NCBI RefSeq assembly: GCF_000814325.1
Contig: NZ_JPHF01000001.1
Span: 434,001-498,000 of the forward strand
DNA from: Flavihumibacter sp. ZG627
GTDB taxonomy: Bacteria > Bacteroidota > Bacteroidia > Chitinophagales > Chitinophagaceae
DNA length: 64,000 bases
Direction of reading: 5' to 3'
Below the pieces are notes generated by a model. That model was not told the origin of the DNA. It was given only the letters and a program-made list of their open reading frames with translations, and did not search any database. Of this stretch, positions 15,756 to 24,898 are shown one piece after another (positions within the stretch are counted from its first letter, which is position 1; each line of letters opens with the position of its first letter). A program made the translations under genes and the position numbers.

Positions 15756-17672
15756 AATGTTCCATCAGTTTGTTCAGCCGCAAAGGTAGGGCCATACCGC
15801 CATTTCGCCTTGTTAATGCTCCTGTTACTGGCATCACCCGCCCTCATGGCCCAATACCTCCTCCAGATAAAGCCCGCAGATACCGACAGCAACGCCATCG
15901 CTGCCCTCCAACTCAATGGTAGCTTCAAAAACCGGGAAGACTGTATCCGCTTCATCCGGAAACTACCCGAAACACTGGCCGCAAAAGGATTTGCCACGGC
16001 ATCAGTTGACAGCATACTTACCGACTCGTCGCAAACTACTATCCACCTCTTCCTCGGCGAAAAATATCAGTGGAACAGCATTCATGTCACCGGTATCACT
16101 GAACCCGAACTGCAGGCAGCAGGCATCCGCCTTCCCAAAAAATCACAACCGTTCAAAGCCCCGCTGGTTGAGCAGATTCAACAACAATTACTCGATCACC
16201 TCTCCGATAACGGCTTCCCCTTCGCCACAGTGCAACTGGATAGTATAGTTTTGATGAATGGGGCAGAAGGCGGTCCGGTTAGCGAAAATTTGATCCGAAA
16301 GGGTAGTGGAAACAGCAACCACCAGATCAGCGGAGTGCTTGTCGTAAACAAAGGCCTGGCCTATAAAGTGGATAGTTTGGTAGTTAAAGGCAGCGCCACT
16401 ATCTCCGAAAACTTCCTGCAACGCTACCTCGATCTCCCGCGCGGTAGCAACTACAATCGCAACCGTTTTGAAAACATCAGTCTACGGCTCCGCGAGCTTC
16501 CTTTCCTCCAGGAATCGCAGCCCTGGCAACTACGCTTCGGCGGAAACGGCGCCATCCTCGATCTCTTTCTCGAACCGAAGAAATCAAGCCAGGTGAATGT
16601 ACTGGTGGGACTTCTCCCCGGCACCAATGCCGATGGCAGCAATAAATTCCAGGTAACGGGAGAGGCCAACCTCAACCTGCGTAATGCACTTGGCAATGGC
16701 GAAACCATCGGACTCAACTGGCAACAATTGCAGGTAAAATCACCGCGACTCAACCTGCTTTTCGAACAGCCCTACCTATTCGGAAGCGCATTCGGCATCA
16801 GCACACGTTTTGACCTCTTTAAAAAAGACAGCTCCTTTCTTAACCTCAATATGCAACTGGGACTCCAATACGCTGTTACCAGCCGGCAAACCGGAAAAAT
16901 ATTTCTCCAACTGCTTCGTACCAACCTGATCGATATCGATACCCAACGCATCCGCCAAACCCGCCGGCTACCCGCAGATGCTGACCGCAGCATCCTGAAC
17001 CTAGGCGTCGATTACGAAACCTCCACCACCAATTACCGGCGCAATCCCACAAGCGGATGGGAACTGTTCAGCAGCATATCCGCCGGTACCCGAACCATTC
17101 GCCGCAGCAACGCCGTACTCGATCTTAAAGACCCGGCGTTCAACTTCGCCTCCCTATACGATACCATAAAACTCAAGAGCTACCAGTTTAAGCTACAGGG
17201 CCGCGTTGCACGATTCCTTCGCCTCGGAAGGCAATCTACCCTGCAACTATTGGCAAGCGCAGGCCTCCTGGAAAGTCCAACCCTCTTCCGCAACGAACTC
17301 TTCCAGATAGGCGGTTATAAACTCATGAGGGGATTTGATGAGGAAAGTATTTTCGCTTCACGTTATCTCGTAAATAGCATCGAGTACCGATACCTGGTTG
17401 GAATGAACTCTTATTTTTTTGGATTTGCAGATCTTGGATTCACCGGAACCAAAGCCAATTCGGCTGTGTCAACCGGCACACCCGGCTCACCAACCACGCC
17501 TGGCTCCGTACAATTTTCCGCAAGGGAACGATTCATCGGCACGGGCATCGGTATGGCCTTTGAAACCACCGCCGGCTTCTTCAACCTTTCTCTGGCAGTG
17601 GGTAAGCGCGGGAGCGAGAATTTTGCCTTCCGCCAATCGAAGATCCATCTCGGTTACCTGTCTTATTTTTAA
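15735..17672 (+). CDS. BamA/TamA-like outer-membrane surface antigen
   Basis: About 645 residues from the ATG at 15735; an upstream ATG at 15693 lies deep inside hemW and is less likely. A hydrophobic signal segment (HFALLMLLLLASPALMAQ) precedes POTRA-like repeats (about residues 50-260, for example YQWNSIHVTGITEPELQAAG and AYKVDSLVVKGSATISENFL), then an Omp85 barrel containing the GGYKLMRGFDEESIF motif. Family members insert or translocate outer-membrane proteins or lipoproteins. The client here is unknown. Starting from 15735 it overlaps the divergent hemW start by 21 bp, so the two promoters must lie inside each other's coding sequence. Confidence 0.88.
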   Translation: MKVNSGQNVPSVCSAAKVGPYRHFALLMLLLLASPALMAQYLLQIKPADTDSNAIAALQLNGSFKNREDCIRFIRKLPETLAAKGFATASVDSILTDSSQTTIHLFLGEKYQWNSIHVTGITEPELQAAGIRLPKKSQPFKAPLVEQIQQQLLDHLSDNGFPFATVQLDSIVLMNGAEGGPVSENLIRKGSGNSNHQISGVLVVNKGLAYKVDSLVVKGSATISENFLQRYLDLPRGSNYNRNRFENISLRLRELPFLQESQPWQLRFGGNGAILDLFLEPKKSSQVNVLVGLLPGTNADGSNKFQVTGEANLNLRNALGNGETIGLNWQQLQVKSPRLNLLFEQPYLFGSAFGISTRFDLFKKDSSFLNLNMQLGLQYAVTSRQTGKIFLQLLRTNLIDIDTQRIRQTRRLPADADRSILNLGVDYETSTTNYRRNPTSGWELFSSISAGTRTIRRSNAVLDLKDPAFNFASLYDTIKLKSYQFKLQGRVARFLRLGRQSTLQLLASAGLLESPTLFRNELFQIGGYKLMRGFDEESIFASRYLVNSIEYRYLVGMNSYFFGFADLGFTGTKANSAVSTGTPGSPTTPGSVQFSARERFIGTGIGMAFETTAGFFNLSLAVGKRGSENFAFRQSKIHLGYLSYF

Positions 17673-17674
17673 GA

Positions 17675-17848
17675 ATGAAAATTGCTTTACTTAATTCCGT
17701 TAAAAAAAATAACTACCAACCTGCGTATTCAAAAAACAAAAGAATTACGGATAGTCCACAACTCTTTAAAAACGCAATGGAAATAATGAAACGAATGAAG
17801 GAGGAAGACGGTCCTGGTAATGCAGTTAAACTAATTGAAACCATTTAA
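17675..17848 (+). CDS. Hypothetical 57-residue basic protein
   Basis: An ATG three bases after the barrel-protein stop opens a 57-codon frame, MKIALLNSVKKNNYQPAYSK and on to GNAVKLIETI. It is rich in Lys and Asn and its base composition is more A/T-rich than the genes on either side. It contains a likely helix EIMKRMKEEDG. No family is recognised. Close spacing suggests translation with the upstream gene, or it may be a degraded remnant. Confidence 0.4.
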   Translation: MKIALLNSVKKNNYQPAYSKNKRITDSPQLFKNAMEIMKRMKEEDGPGNAVKLIETI

Positions 17849-17858
17849 TAAGATCATT

Positions 17859-18455
17859 TCATAAAATATTTTTCAAGCGCAGGTATTGAAGCAGCATGAT
17901 CGTCTTGGCATCCCTGATCTCTCCGTTTTCTGTCATGGCCATCGCCTTTTCAAATGGCATCTCCAGCACCTCGATATTCTCCTGCTCATCAGCAGCGCCA
18001 CCACCTTCATTCACCTTCATTTCCGCCTCGTATTCCGCAATAAAAAAATAGAGGATCTCAGTGACGGAACCGGGCGACATATATGCCTCATATATTTTCT
18101 TCAGATCATGAATGCGGTAACCCGTTTCTTCCTCCGTTTCGCGGCGGATACAATCCTCCGGATTATCTGCATCCAGTAACCCGGCACAGGCCTCGATCAG
18201 CATCCCATCCGGATTACTATTTACATAAGTAGGCATCCTGAACTGGCGTGTAAGGATCACCGTTTGCTTCTCTTTATTATACAGCATAATTACCGCACCA
18301 TTGCCCCGGTCGTACGCTTCCCGCTGCTGCTCCTTCCAGGTGCCATCATGTTGTAAATAATCGAAACTGTATTTTTTTAACTTGTACCAGTTGGCTGATA
18401 ATAACTCTTCCCGGATATTCCGGATCTTTTCATGGCTGGCATGGCTTGTTTGCAT
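17859..18455 (-). CDS. nudK: Nudix hydrolase, GDP-mannose pyrophosphatase NudK-like
   Basis: 198 residues. The Nudix box is in [20 protein letters not shown] and continues EETGY, with the REUXEEXGU core intact. The following [19 protein letters not shown] is the extension that marks the NudK branch. NudK proteins hydrolyse GDP-mannose and related sugar nucleotides with Mg2+. The N-terminal strand-rich part ([17 protein letters not shown]) also fits. It is convergent with the small frame at 17675 and divergent from the DUF4271 gene. Confidence 0.88.
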   Translation of the reverse strand: MQTSHASHEKIRNIREELLSANWYKLKKYSFDYLQHDGTWKEQQREAYDRGNGAVIMLYNKEKQTVILTRQFRMPTYVNSNPDGMLIEACAGLLDADNPEDCIRRETEEETGYRIHDLKKIYEAYMSPGSVTEILYFFIAEYEAEMKVNEGGGAADEQENIEVLEMPFEKAMAMTENGEIRDAKTIMLLQYLRLKNIL

Positions 18456-18507
18456 AGCGAAGGGATAAGTTTTTTATGGTTCTTAAAGATCGGTTGATAA
18501 ATTATAA

Positions 18508-18537
18508 TTTGCGGCCGGTTGTGGCTACCTATTTTTG
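18508..18537 (+). promoter_or_regulatory. Bacteroidota-type promoter for DUF4271-hemD
   Basis: TTTG at 18508-18511 and TATTTTTG at 18530-18537 match the TTTG...TAnnTTTG promoter with an 18-bp spacer. This places transcription close to the ATG at 18550, giving a very short leader. Confidence 0.5.
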
Positions 18538-18549
18538 CAACCATCAACA

Positions 18550-19584
18550 ATGCGCCTACTTCTACTTTTCATATTTGTATTCATCATTTCAATTCCTGCA
18601 CTGCTGGCCCAGGATTCCGTCACCAGGCAGCAATCACCCGCCGCGGCTGCAACGCCGCCAGCACCGAAATTGCCACAAAACAGGCAAAGCCGAACCGCTT
18701 CATCTGCGGTCCGCGACTCGCTGGCGGCCAGTAAACTATTGAAGCAGGATTCTCTTAGAAACGTTGCGCGCCGTATCGATTCATTTCGCACTGATTCCCT
18801 TCAACTGGATTCAATCAGCAAAATTCCTATTGAGCCGGTCAACTTCAAAGAATCAACTGTGTACAAAGTGTTGGAGGAAAATCCCTACTTCAATTTTTTG
18901 GGGGAGGGTGTATATCGTACCATCCAACTGCGTAAACATACCGGCAAAGAGCATTTCTTTTACCTGCTGGCTGCTCTTTTTTTATTACTGGCGGTGGTAA
19001 GGGCTGGATTTGGACGATATTTCAATAATCTCTTCACAGTCTTTTTCCGGGCTTCCCTAAAACAAAAGCAGATCCGCGAGCAGCTTCTGCAAACGCCCCT
19101 GGCTTCCCTCTTGCTGAACCTATTGTTTATTCTGGCAGGGGGATTATATGCCAGCTTTATCATCGGTAAACAACCGGGCGCGGCGGAGCTGAATTTCTGG
19201 GTTCTTTTTGGATATTGTGTGGCGGGATTAGCTATCATCTACCTGGGTAAATTCTTCATCCTCAAACTATTGGGATTAACCCTGGGTATGGAGCAAACTA
19301 CCGATACCTATATCTTCATCGTTTTCCTCTGCAATAAAGTACTGGGTATCCTCCTGCTGCCGCTACTGCTCTTACTGGCCTTCGCGTCGCCCAGCGGTGC
19401 CATCATCGCCCTCACCATTTCTTACGTGCTGGTGGGAGGAATATTCCTGTATCGTTACTTAAGTTCTTATGGTTATATAAACCGGGAAGTAAAAGCAAGC
19501 AGATTCCACTTTTTTCTTTACCTTTGTGCCTTCGAACTAGCACCCTTACTGTTGATTTATAAGGGATTATTGAAAATTGTGTAG
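18550..19584 (+). CDS. DUF4271 membrane protein
   Basis: About 344 residues from the ATG at 18550, chosen because it gives MRLLLLFIFVFIISIPALLA as a signal peptide; a TTG at 18535 is in frame but overlaps the promoter. A Gln/Pro/Ala-rich and Ser/Asp-rich stretch (about residues 20-95) is followed by FKESTVYKVLEENPYFNFLG and then six to seven membrane helices. This fits the Bacteroidota-specific DUF4271 family, which is commonly next to uroporphyrinogen-III synthase, as here. Function unknown. Confidence 0.85.
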   Translation: MRLLLLFIFVFIISIPALLAQDSVTRQQSPAAAATPPAPKLPQNRQSRTASSAVRDSLAASKLLKQDSLRNVARRIDSFRTDSLQLDSISKIPIEPVNFKESTVYKVLEENPYFNFLGEGVYRTIQLRKHTGKEHFFYLLAALFLLLAVVRAGFGRYFNNLFTVFFRASLKQKQIREQLLQTPLASLLLNLLFILAGGLYASFIIGKQPGAAELNFWVLFGYCVAGLAIIYLGKFFILKLLGLTLGMEQTTDTYIFIVFLCNKVLGILLLPLLLLLAFASPSGAIIALTISYVLVGGIFLYRYLSSYGYINREVKASRFHFFLYLCAFELAPLLLIYKGLLKIV

Positions 19585-19621
19585 CGGTTAATTAACTTTA
19601 AGAAAATTTAGCTTGATAAAA

Positions 19622-20419
19622 ATGCTAAAGAACGAGGCTAAGAAAGGAGCAACGGCTCCCCAAATAAAAAAAATCCTGATTACCCAGCCAAGGCCTGAAA
19701 GCGACAAGTCCCCCTACTTTGAGCTCGGCAGGAAGTATGGTGTTACTCTCGACTTTCACCCCTTTATCAGGCTTGAAGGCATTCCCGCCAAAGACTTCCG
19801 TAAGCAGAAAATCGATATTTCACAGTATTCAGCCGTGATCTTCACCAGCCGCAACGCGATCGATCATTTTTTCCGTACCTGTGAAGAAATGAAACTAAGT
19901 GTTAGCCAGGATACGAAATATTTCTGTATCACTGAGGCTGTAGCGCTTTATCTCCAGAAGTTCATCCTTTACCGCAAGCGAAAAGTGTTCTATGGCGCCG
20001 ATGGCACCAATAAGAGCATGTTCGATGTGATCAATAAGCATAAGGAGAATGAAAAATTTCTCTATCCCTGTTCAGAGAACCAGCAGGATGGGGATATCGT
20101 CAGCTGGCTGAAAAGCCATAAATGCGAGTTCGCAACTCCCTGGATGTACCGCACGATGTTCAATGACGTTACCTCCCTCCTGGAAGGAAAACATTACGAT
20201 ATCATCTGCTTTTTTACCCCCTCAGGCATAAAAAGCCTTTTCGAGGCCATTCCCCAATTCAAACAGAACGGGATGCGCATCGGAGCCTTCGGTAGCAATA
20301 CTACCCGCGCCGCCGAAGAACATGGACTTGTGCTCGACATCATGGCGCCCCAGCCCAAGGCCCCCAGCATGGTAGCCGCCCTGGAGCAATTCCTTAGCAC
20401 AGTGAATAAGAAGAAGTAG
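19622..20419 (+). CDS. hemD: Uroporphyrinogen-III synthase
   Basis: About 265 residues from the ATG at 19622; a TTG at 19613 is a weaker alternative. KKILITQPRPESDKSPYFEL opens the first half-domain and SAVIFTSRNAIDHFFRTCEE follows. HYDIICFFTPSGIKSLFEAI in the second half has the ThrProSerGly turn of HemD. The enzyme closes hydroxymethylbilane with D-ring inversion to uroporphyrinogen III in tetrapyrrole synthesis. It follows DUF4271 by about 37 bp in the same operon. The 3' side runs into AGGCAATAGGCAAAAG repeats within a few bases of the stop. Confidence 0.85.
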   Translation: MLKNEAKKGATAPQIKKILITQPRPESDKSPYFELGRKYGVTLDFHPFIRLEGIPAKDFRKQKIDISQYSAVIFTSRNAIDHFFRTCEEMKLSVSQDTKYFCITEAVALYLQKFILYRKRKVFYGADGTNKSMFDVINKHKENEKFLYPCSENQQDGDIVSWLKSHKCEFATPWMYRTMFNDVTSLLEGKHYDIICFFTPSGIKSLFEAIPQFKQNGMRIGAFGSNTTRAAEEHGLVLDIMAPQPKAPSMVAALEQFLSTVNKKK

Positions 20420-20575
20420 GCAGTAGGGAATAGGCAAAAGTCAATAGCCAATAGACAAAAGTCATTAGCCAATAGGCAAAAGTCATTAGCCAATAGGCAG
20501 TAGGCAATTGCCAAAAGTCAATTGCCAAAAGGCAGTAGGCAAAAGGCAGTAGGCAATGTCAATTCGAAAAAGGTT
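20420..20575. repeat. AATAGGCAAAAGTCATTAGCC short tandem repeat
   Basis: About 155 bp made of 21-bp units and shortened variants (GCCAATAGGCAAAAGTCATTA, GGCAGTAGGCAAT), starting directly after the hemD stop. No copy of this repeat was seen elsewhere in the window. Confidence 0.88.
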
Positions 20576-20593
20576 CTTGCCAAAATGGATGCT

Positions 20594-20625
20594 TTCCATC
20601 CCTCCAACTCTCCATCCCTCCATTC
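20594..20625. repeat. CTCCATC-type short tandem repeat
   Basis: TCCATCCCTCCAACTCTCCA-like units lie between the AGGCAAT repeats and the second satellite array. Confidence 0.75.
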
Positions 20626-20628
20626 CCG

Positions 20629-20870
20629 CTACTTTCAATTTGTAATTTAATCCCAGCAGCAAAAAAGCATCCCAGCTTCCGGCCACTTTCAATTTGTAAA
20701 TTATTTCAATCAACAATAAATTACATCCCGCCTTCCTACCACTTTCAATTTGTAATTTAATCCCAGCAGCAAAAAAAGCATCCCGCCTTCCTACCACTTT
20801 CAATTTGTAAATTATTTCAATCAACAATAAATTACATCCCGCCTTCCTACCACTTTCGATTTGTAAATAT
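20629..20870 (-). repeat. Second satellite array: five copies of the related core
   Basis: CTACTTTCAATTTGTAA-type cores, the last one CTTTCGATTTGTAAA, have TTTGTAA at 20639, 20693, 20749, 20804 and 20860, spacing 54-56 bp, the same as in the arrays at 13-14.4 kb. Two spacer types alternate (AATCCCAGCAGCAAAAAAGC and ATTATTTCAATCAACAATAA), giving a period of about 110 bp. 20871-21038 holds no further recognisable feature other than a short CTCTCCATCTCC piece and A/T-rich DNA before the next gene. Confidence 0.93.
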
Positions 20871-21038
20871 TGCTCTCAATATAGTACCCTCTCCATCTCC
20901 CCACCACAACATTTTTTCTCCCATATTTCCCTTTTCCCATATCTTTACTGTCCACTATTATTTTTTGCAAATAACTTCTATTTCTAAGCCTATCGTTTAC
21001 GTCTACCCAACAGAAGTTCCAGTCACTAAACAACATTG

Positions 21039-23159
21039 ATGCCTAACCGCCTTGCCAAGGAAAGCAGTCCCTATCTGCTTCAGCATGCCCATAATCCCGT
21101 GGATTGGTATCCATGGGGCGATGAAGCGCTGGAAGCCGCAATGGCACAGGATAAGCCCATACTTGTAAGTATCGGCTATGCAGCCTGTCACTGGTGCCAT
21201 GTAATGGAGCGAGAGAGCTTTGAAGACGATAAGGTTGCAGCCATTATGAATGAGCATTTCATCAATATCAAGATCGACCGCGAAGAACGTCCCGACCTCG
21301 ATCATATTTATATGGATTCAGTAACCGCAATGACGGGAAGTGGCGGCTGGCCGTTAAATGTATTCCTGACCCCGCAGGGAAAGCCTTTTTATGGCGGAAC
21401 ATATTTTCCCCCACAACCTGCGCATGGCCGAAACAGCTGGACGGAGATCCTGGAGGGTGTATCGCGAGCCTGGACCGAACGGCGGCCGCAGATCATAGAG
21501 CAGGCAGAAAACCTCACCAATCATATGGAAGAGGGTAATAAAATTGGCGCCGTGGCCTCCGATAGCACCAGCGCCCTCCATCCCTCCATCCCTCCATCTC
21601 TCCACCCCCACCAACTCGATATAATAACCGCGGAGCTCCTGAAGTCCGCCGACCGCCAGCACGGCGGCTTCGGCCGCGCTCCTAAATTCCCGCAAACCGG
21701 AATCATCGCCTTCCTGCTGAGATATGGTATGGACGCAATCAAACCAACAGCCGAGCAGCCTAATGAACCTTCCAGACAGGAAGCCCTCCAGCAAGCCTTC
21801 CTCAGTATCGATAAAATGATCCAGGGCGGCATTTATGACCAGCTCGGCGGCGGATTGGCACGTTACAGTACCGACAACCAATGGCTGGTTCCTCATTTTG
21901 AGAAAATGCTCTATGATCAGGCCCTCCTCATATCGGTATTAGCAGACGCCTGCCAGCTGGCCGGCCTCCACAGCGAGCGTGGCAGGGAATATGCAAGAGT
22001 GATCGATCATACCATAGAATTCCTCCGCCGCGAACTTATGAGTGCCGAAGGCGGATTTTACGCCGCCCTCGATGCCGACTCCGAAGGCGAAGAGGGTAAA
22101 TTCTATGTTTGGGAACAGGGCGAAATAGAAGAAGTGCTGGGCAACGACGCCCCAATAGCTGTGGAATGGTTTGGTATTTCCGGGGAAGGCAACTGGGAGG
22201 GTATAAATATCCTCACCCGGGAAAAAACGATTTCTGAGCTCGCAAAATCATTTGGCCTAAGTCTTGAGGAAACTTTAACAAAAGTTGACAATATCATCTC
22301 CCGGCTCATGGAAAGAAGATCTACCCGTATAAGGCCGGCGCTCGACGATAAACAGATCCTTGCATGGAATGCATTGATGAACATGGCCATTAGCAAAGCG
22401 GCAGGGGCTACGGGTAGCAGCGAATACAGGCAATTGGCTATAGAGAACATGGAATGGATGCTGCGGGTTTTTGCTGCTGAAAATGATCATTTCTATCATA
22501 CCTATAAGGATGGGCAGGCAAAGTACCCTGCCTTCCTCGATGATCTCGCATACTTGGTACAAGCTTTGATTTATTTGCAGGAGCTGACGGGTGATACCTT
22601 ATATATAGAGCGGGCAGCAGAGCTTACGACCATGATAAAGAGGGAGTTCGGAACCAACGATAATCATTTGTTTTATTATACGGGTGCAAGCCAGCACGAT
22701 GTGGTGGTTCGCAAACGCGAAATATATGATGGCGCACAACCTTCCGGTAATGCGGTGATGGCATTCAATCTCCAGTGGCTGGGATTGGTGTTCGACCGTG
22801 CCGAATGGAAGCTGGCGGCGGAAAATATGCTCAATGCCATGGCAGGGGTGGTCACCAGGTACCCGGCTTCTTTCGGTTATTGGGCTGTTGAACTGATGCG
22901 GTCTATAAGGGGTTGTGAAGAAATAGTTGTTGCCGGACCCCGGGCGGATGTATTGCGAAACGAAATATTAGCTAATTTTATTCCTTTCCGCGTATTACAA
23001 TCCACCACCCGCGAGAACGAAGCTTACCCGCTTCTGCGCCACAAGTTCAGCGCCCCCGACACTGCCATACATGTATGCCATAACTATAGCTGCGCCCAAC
23101 CGGTAGCTACGGTAAGGGAAATGTTGGCGTTGATGGGGAGAGATGGAGGAATGGAGTGA
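21039..23159 (+). CDS. YyaL/SSP411-type DUF255 thioredoxin-domain protein
   Basis: About 706 residues; the ATG at 21039 is preferred to the TTG at 21036. The N-terminal thioredoxin-like domain carries [20 protein letters not shown] and the CHWC motif (Cys50, Cys53), followed by an alpha/alpha-barrel domain resembling glycosidases and epimerases ([25 protein letters not shown]). The biochemical role of this widespread family is not established. Unusual: about residues 178-190 ([15 protein letters not shown]) are encoded by in-frame CTCCATC repeats in the inter-domain linker, and the last codons and stop lie inside another copy of the same repeat. Confidence 0.9.
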   Translation: MPNRLAKESSPYLLQHAHNPVDWYPWGDEALEAAMAQDKPILVSIGYAACHWCHVMERESFEDDKVAAIMNEHFINIKIDREERPDLDHIYMDSVTAMTGSGGWPLNVFLTPQGKPFYGGTYFPPQPAHGRNSWTEILEGVSRAWTERRPQIIEQAENLTNHMEEGNKIGAVASDSTSALHPSIPPSLHPHQLDIITAELLKSADRQHGGFGRAPKFPQTGIIAFLLRYGMDAIKPTAEQPNEPSRQEALQQAFLSIDKMIQGGIYDQLGGGLARYSTDNQWLVPHFEKMLYDQALLISVLADACQLAGLHSERGREYARVIDHTIEFLRRELMSAEGGFYAALDADSEGEEGKFYVWEQGEIEEVLGNDAPIAVEWFGISGEGNWEGINILTREKTISELAKSFGLSLEETLTKVDNIISRLMERRSTRIRPALDDKQILAWNALMNMAISKAAGATGSSEYRQLAIENMEWMLRVFAAENDHFYHTYKDGQAKYPAFLDDLAYLVQALIYLQELTGDTLYIERAAELTTMIKREFGTNDNHLFYYTGASQHDVVVRKREIYDGAQPSGNAVMAFNLQWLGLVFDRAEWKLAAENMLNAMAGVVTRYPASFGYWAVELMRSIRGCEEIVVAGPRADVLRNEILANFIPFRVLQSTTRENEAYPLLRHKFSAPDTAIHVCHNYSCAQPVATVREMLALMGRDGGME
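21575..21608. repeat. CTCCATC-type repeat in frame within a coding region
   Basis: Three to four 8-bp CTCCATCC units lie inside the yyaL-like gene and are read as alternating Pro, Ser, Ile, Leu and His codons. Confidence 0.9.
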
Positions 23160-23205
23160 TGGGGGAGAGATGGAGGGATGGAGTGATGGTAGAGAGGCAA
23201 TAGGG
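23140..23205. repeat. GGAGAGATGGAGGGATGGAGTGATG repeat
   Basis: The complement-strand form of the CTCCATC family. It spans the stop codon of the yyaL-like gene and continues about 45 bp beyond it. Confidence 0.88.
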
Positions 23206-23400
23206 AATAGATGGAGATATATTATATATGAAAAGAGATATGAGGGTAGGAGATGCGATAGAATCGTTAAAATTTAGCATTAAAATCAGGCGGAAATACA
23301 ATAATCCGTAATTAATGACCGTTAATTCACACACGGACAACCGTCGAGAGACTAAATCCGTATAAACTATAAACTAGAGAAGCTGATGTTGACCAAACAT

Positions 23401-23408
23401 TATATTTG
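23401..23408 (+). promoter_or_regulatory. Probable -7 box of the gld operon
   Basis: TATATTTG is a perfect TAnnTTTG box 20 bp before the gldK ATG. The matching upstream TTTG is not clear, so strength is uncertain. Confidence 0.4.
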
Positions 23409-23427
23409 CCCACTACCCTCTAATATT

Positions 23428-24726
23428 ATGAAAATGAAAAACCTGTCCACGTTATGTGCAGTCGCTGCTATGTCCATGCTGGCAAGCTGCTCCATGTTTG
23501 GCAAGTCCGACAAAAAGGGAGCAGGTGTTCCCCAGGACGGCCAACTTCACGGTATCGCACCGGGTAACAAGTACAGTATGCCAAAGCCCCCGGGCATGGT
23601 GTATGTACCACCTGGAACCTTCCACATGGGACCAAGTGATGAAGATGTCAATTTTGCCTATACCGCAAGGAATAAGCAGATATCTATCAATGGTTTCTGG
23701 ATGGATGCCACTGAAATTACCAACAACGAATACCGCCAGTTCGTATACTGGGTACGTGACTCTACAGCCGCAAAGCTGATGGGTTATGTGAAGAATGTGG
23801 ATGGTATCGACTATGTGGATTGGGGCAAGGCCAAGACCATCAAATGGGGCGATAAGGCCACTGTTGAGAAGATCGACCAGCTGATCATTTCTCCCGAAAA
23901 CAGGATTTTCGGAAAGAAAGAACTGGATGCTTCCAAACTGGTATTCCATTCTGAAACATTCGATACCAAAGAAGCTTCTAAAAGAGAAAACCAGGGTAAA
24001 TCCCGTTCACAGTTCATCGTGAAGAAAGATGTTCGCATCTATCCCGACACGCTGGTGTGGATCCGTGATTTCTCCTATTCTTATAATGAGCCGATGACCA
24101 AACGCTATTTCTCTCACCCTGCTTTTGGAAACTATCCGGTAGTAGGTGTGAACTGGAACCAGGCTACTGCATTCTGCGAGTGGAGAACCCACTACCTGAA
24201 TTCATTCCTGGAAAGCAAGAAGCGCGCCCAGGAGTCTGATTTCCGCCTGCCTACAGAAGCAGAGTGGGAATATGCAGCCCGCGGTGGTCGCTCTCAATCA
24301 ATGTTCCCCTGGGGTAACTACTACCTGAGAAATAAGAAAGGATGCCTGCTGGCCAACTTCAAACCCGGCCGTGGTAACTATCCTGAAGATGGTGGATTCT
24401 ACACCGTTCGTGCCGACGCATACTGGCCTAATGATTTCGGCCTGTACAATATGTCCGGTAACGTAGCTGAGTGGACCTCATCCCTTTATTATGAAGGTGG
24501 TTACAACTTCCAGCACGATATGAACCCCGATATCCGTTACAATGCAAAGGATTCTGATCCTCCCCGCATGAAACGTAAGGTTCTCCGTGGTGGTAGCTGG
24601 AAAGACGTTGGTTACTTCCTGCAAACCGGTACCCGCTCTTACGAATACCAGGATACGGCTAAGTCGTACATTGGTTTCCGTACAGCAATTGATCTTCCTC
24701 CAATGCAGGGAAAAGGCAAAAAATAA
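23428..24726 (+). CDS. gldK: GldK, type IX secretion / gliding lipoprotein
   Basis: About 432 residues from the ATG at 23428, which gives a lipoprotein signal with the lipobox MLASC. The body is a formylglycine-generating-enzyme-like (sulfatase-modifying factor) fold: MVYVPPGTFHMGPSDEDVNF, PVVGVNWNQATAFCEWRTHY, FRLPTEAEWEYAARGG and YNMSGNVAEWTSSLY. GldK forms, with GldN, the periplasmic ring attached to the outer membrane in the type IX secretion core. First gene of gldKLMN. Confidence 0.97.
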   Translation: MKMKNLSTLCAVAAMSMLASCSMFGKSDKKGAGVPQDGQLHGIAPGNKYSMPKPPGMVYVPPGTFHMGPSDEDVNFAYTARNKQISINGFWMDATEITNNEYRQFVYWVRDSTAAKLMGYVKNVDGIDYVDWGKAKTIKWGDKATVEKIDQLIISPENRIFGKKELDASKLVFHSETFDTKEASKRENQGKSRSQFIVKKDVRIYPDTLVWIRDFSYSYNEPMTKRYFSHPAFGNYPVVGVNWNQATAFCEWRTHYLNSFLESKKRAQESDFRLPTEAEWEYAARGGRSQSMFPWGNYYLRNKKGCLLANFKPGRGNYPEDGGFYTVRADAYWPNDFGLYNMSGNVAEWTSSLYYEGGYNFQHDMNPDIRYNAKDSDPPRMKRKVLRGGSWKDVGYFLQTGTRSYEYQDTAKSYIGFRTAIDLPPMQGKGKK

Positions 24727-24794
24727 GCTTATAGAAAATCTTTAAAAAGTAAAAATTTACGGTGTCAGATTGATTCTTAAAAATCAACAGGAAT

Positions 24795-24897
24795 CCTTTT
24801 GTCCCTAAATCTTACTTCTTAAATCTAAAATCTTACATATTTTAAAATCCAATTTTTAATTCTTAACTCCTACTTCTTAAATCTTAAATCTTAAAAC
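24795..24897. repeat. A/T-rich CTTAAATCTTA repeats between gldK and gldL
   Basis: The 172-bp gap contains repeated ATCTTACTTCTTAAATCT, TTAATTCTTAACTCC and CTTAAATCTTAAATCTTA pieces running up to the gldL start. They resemble one arm of the GGTAAGA elements found at 49.7, 51.9 and 61.7 kb. Confidence 0.65.
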
Positions 24898-24898
24898 T

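Noticed and set aside
20194-20514. Repeated Leu/Cys/Phe-rich minus-strand frame (CLLANDF units)
   Set aside because: It is the AGGCAATAGGC tandem repeat read in one frame and overlaps hemD.
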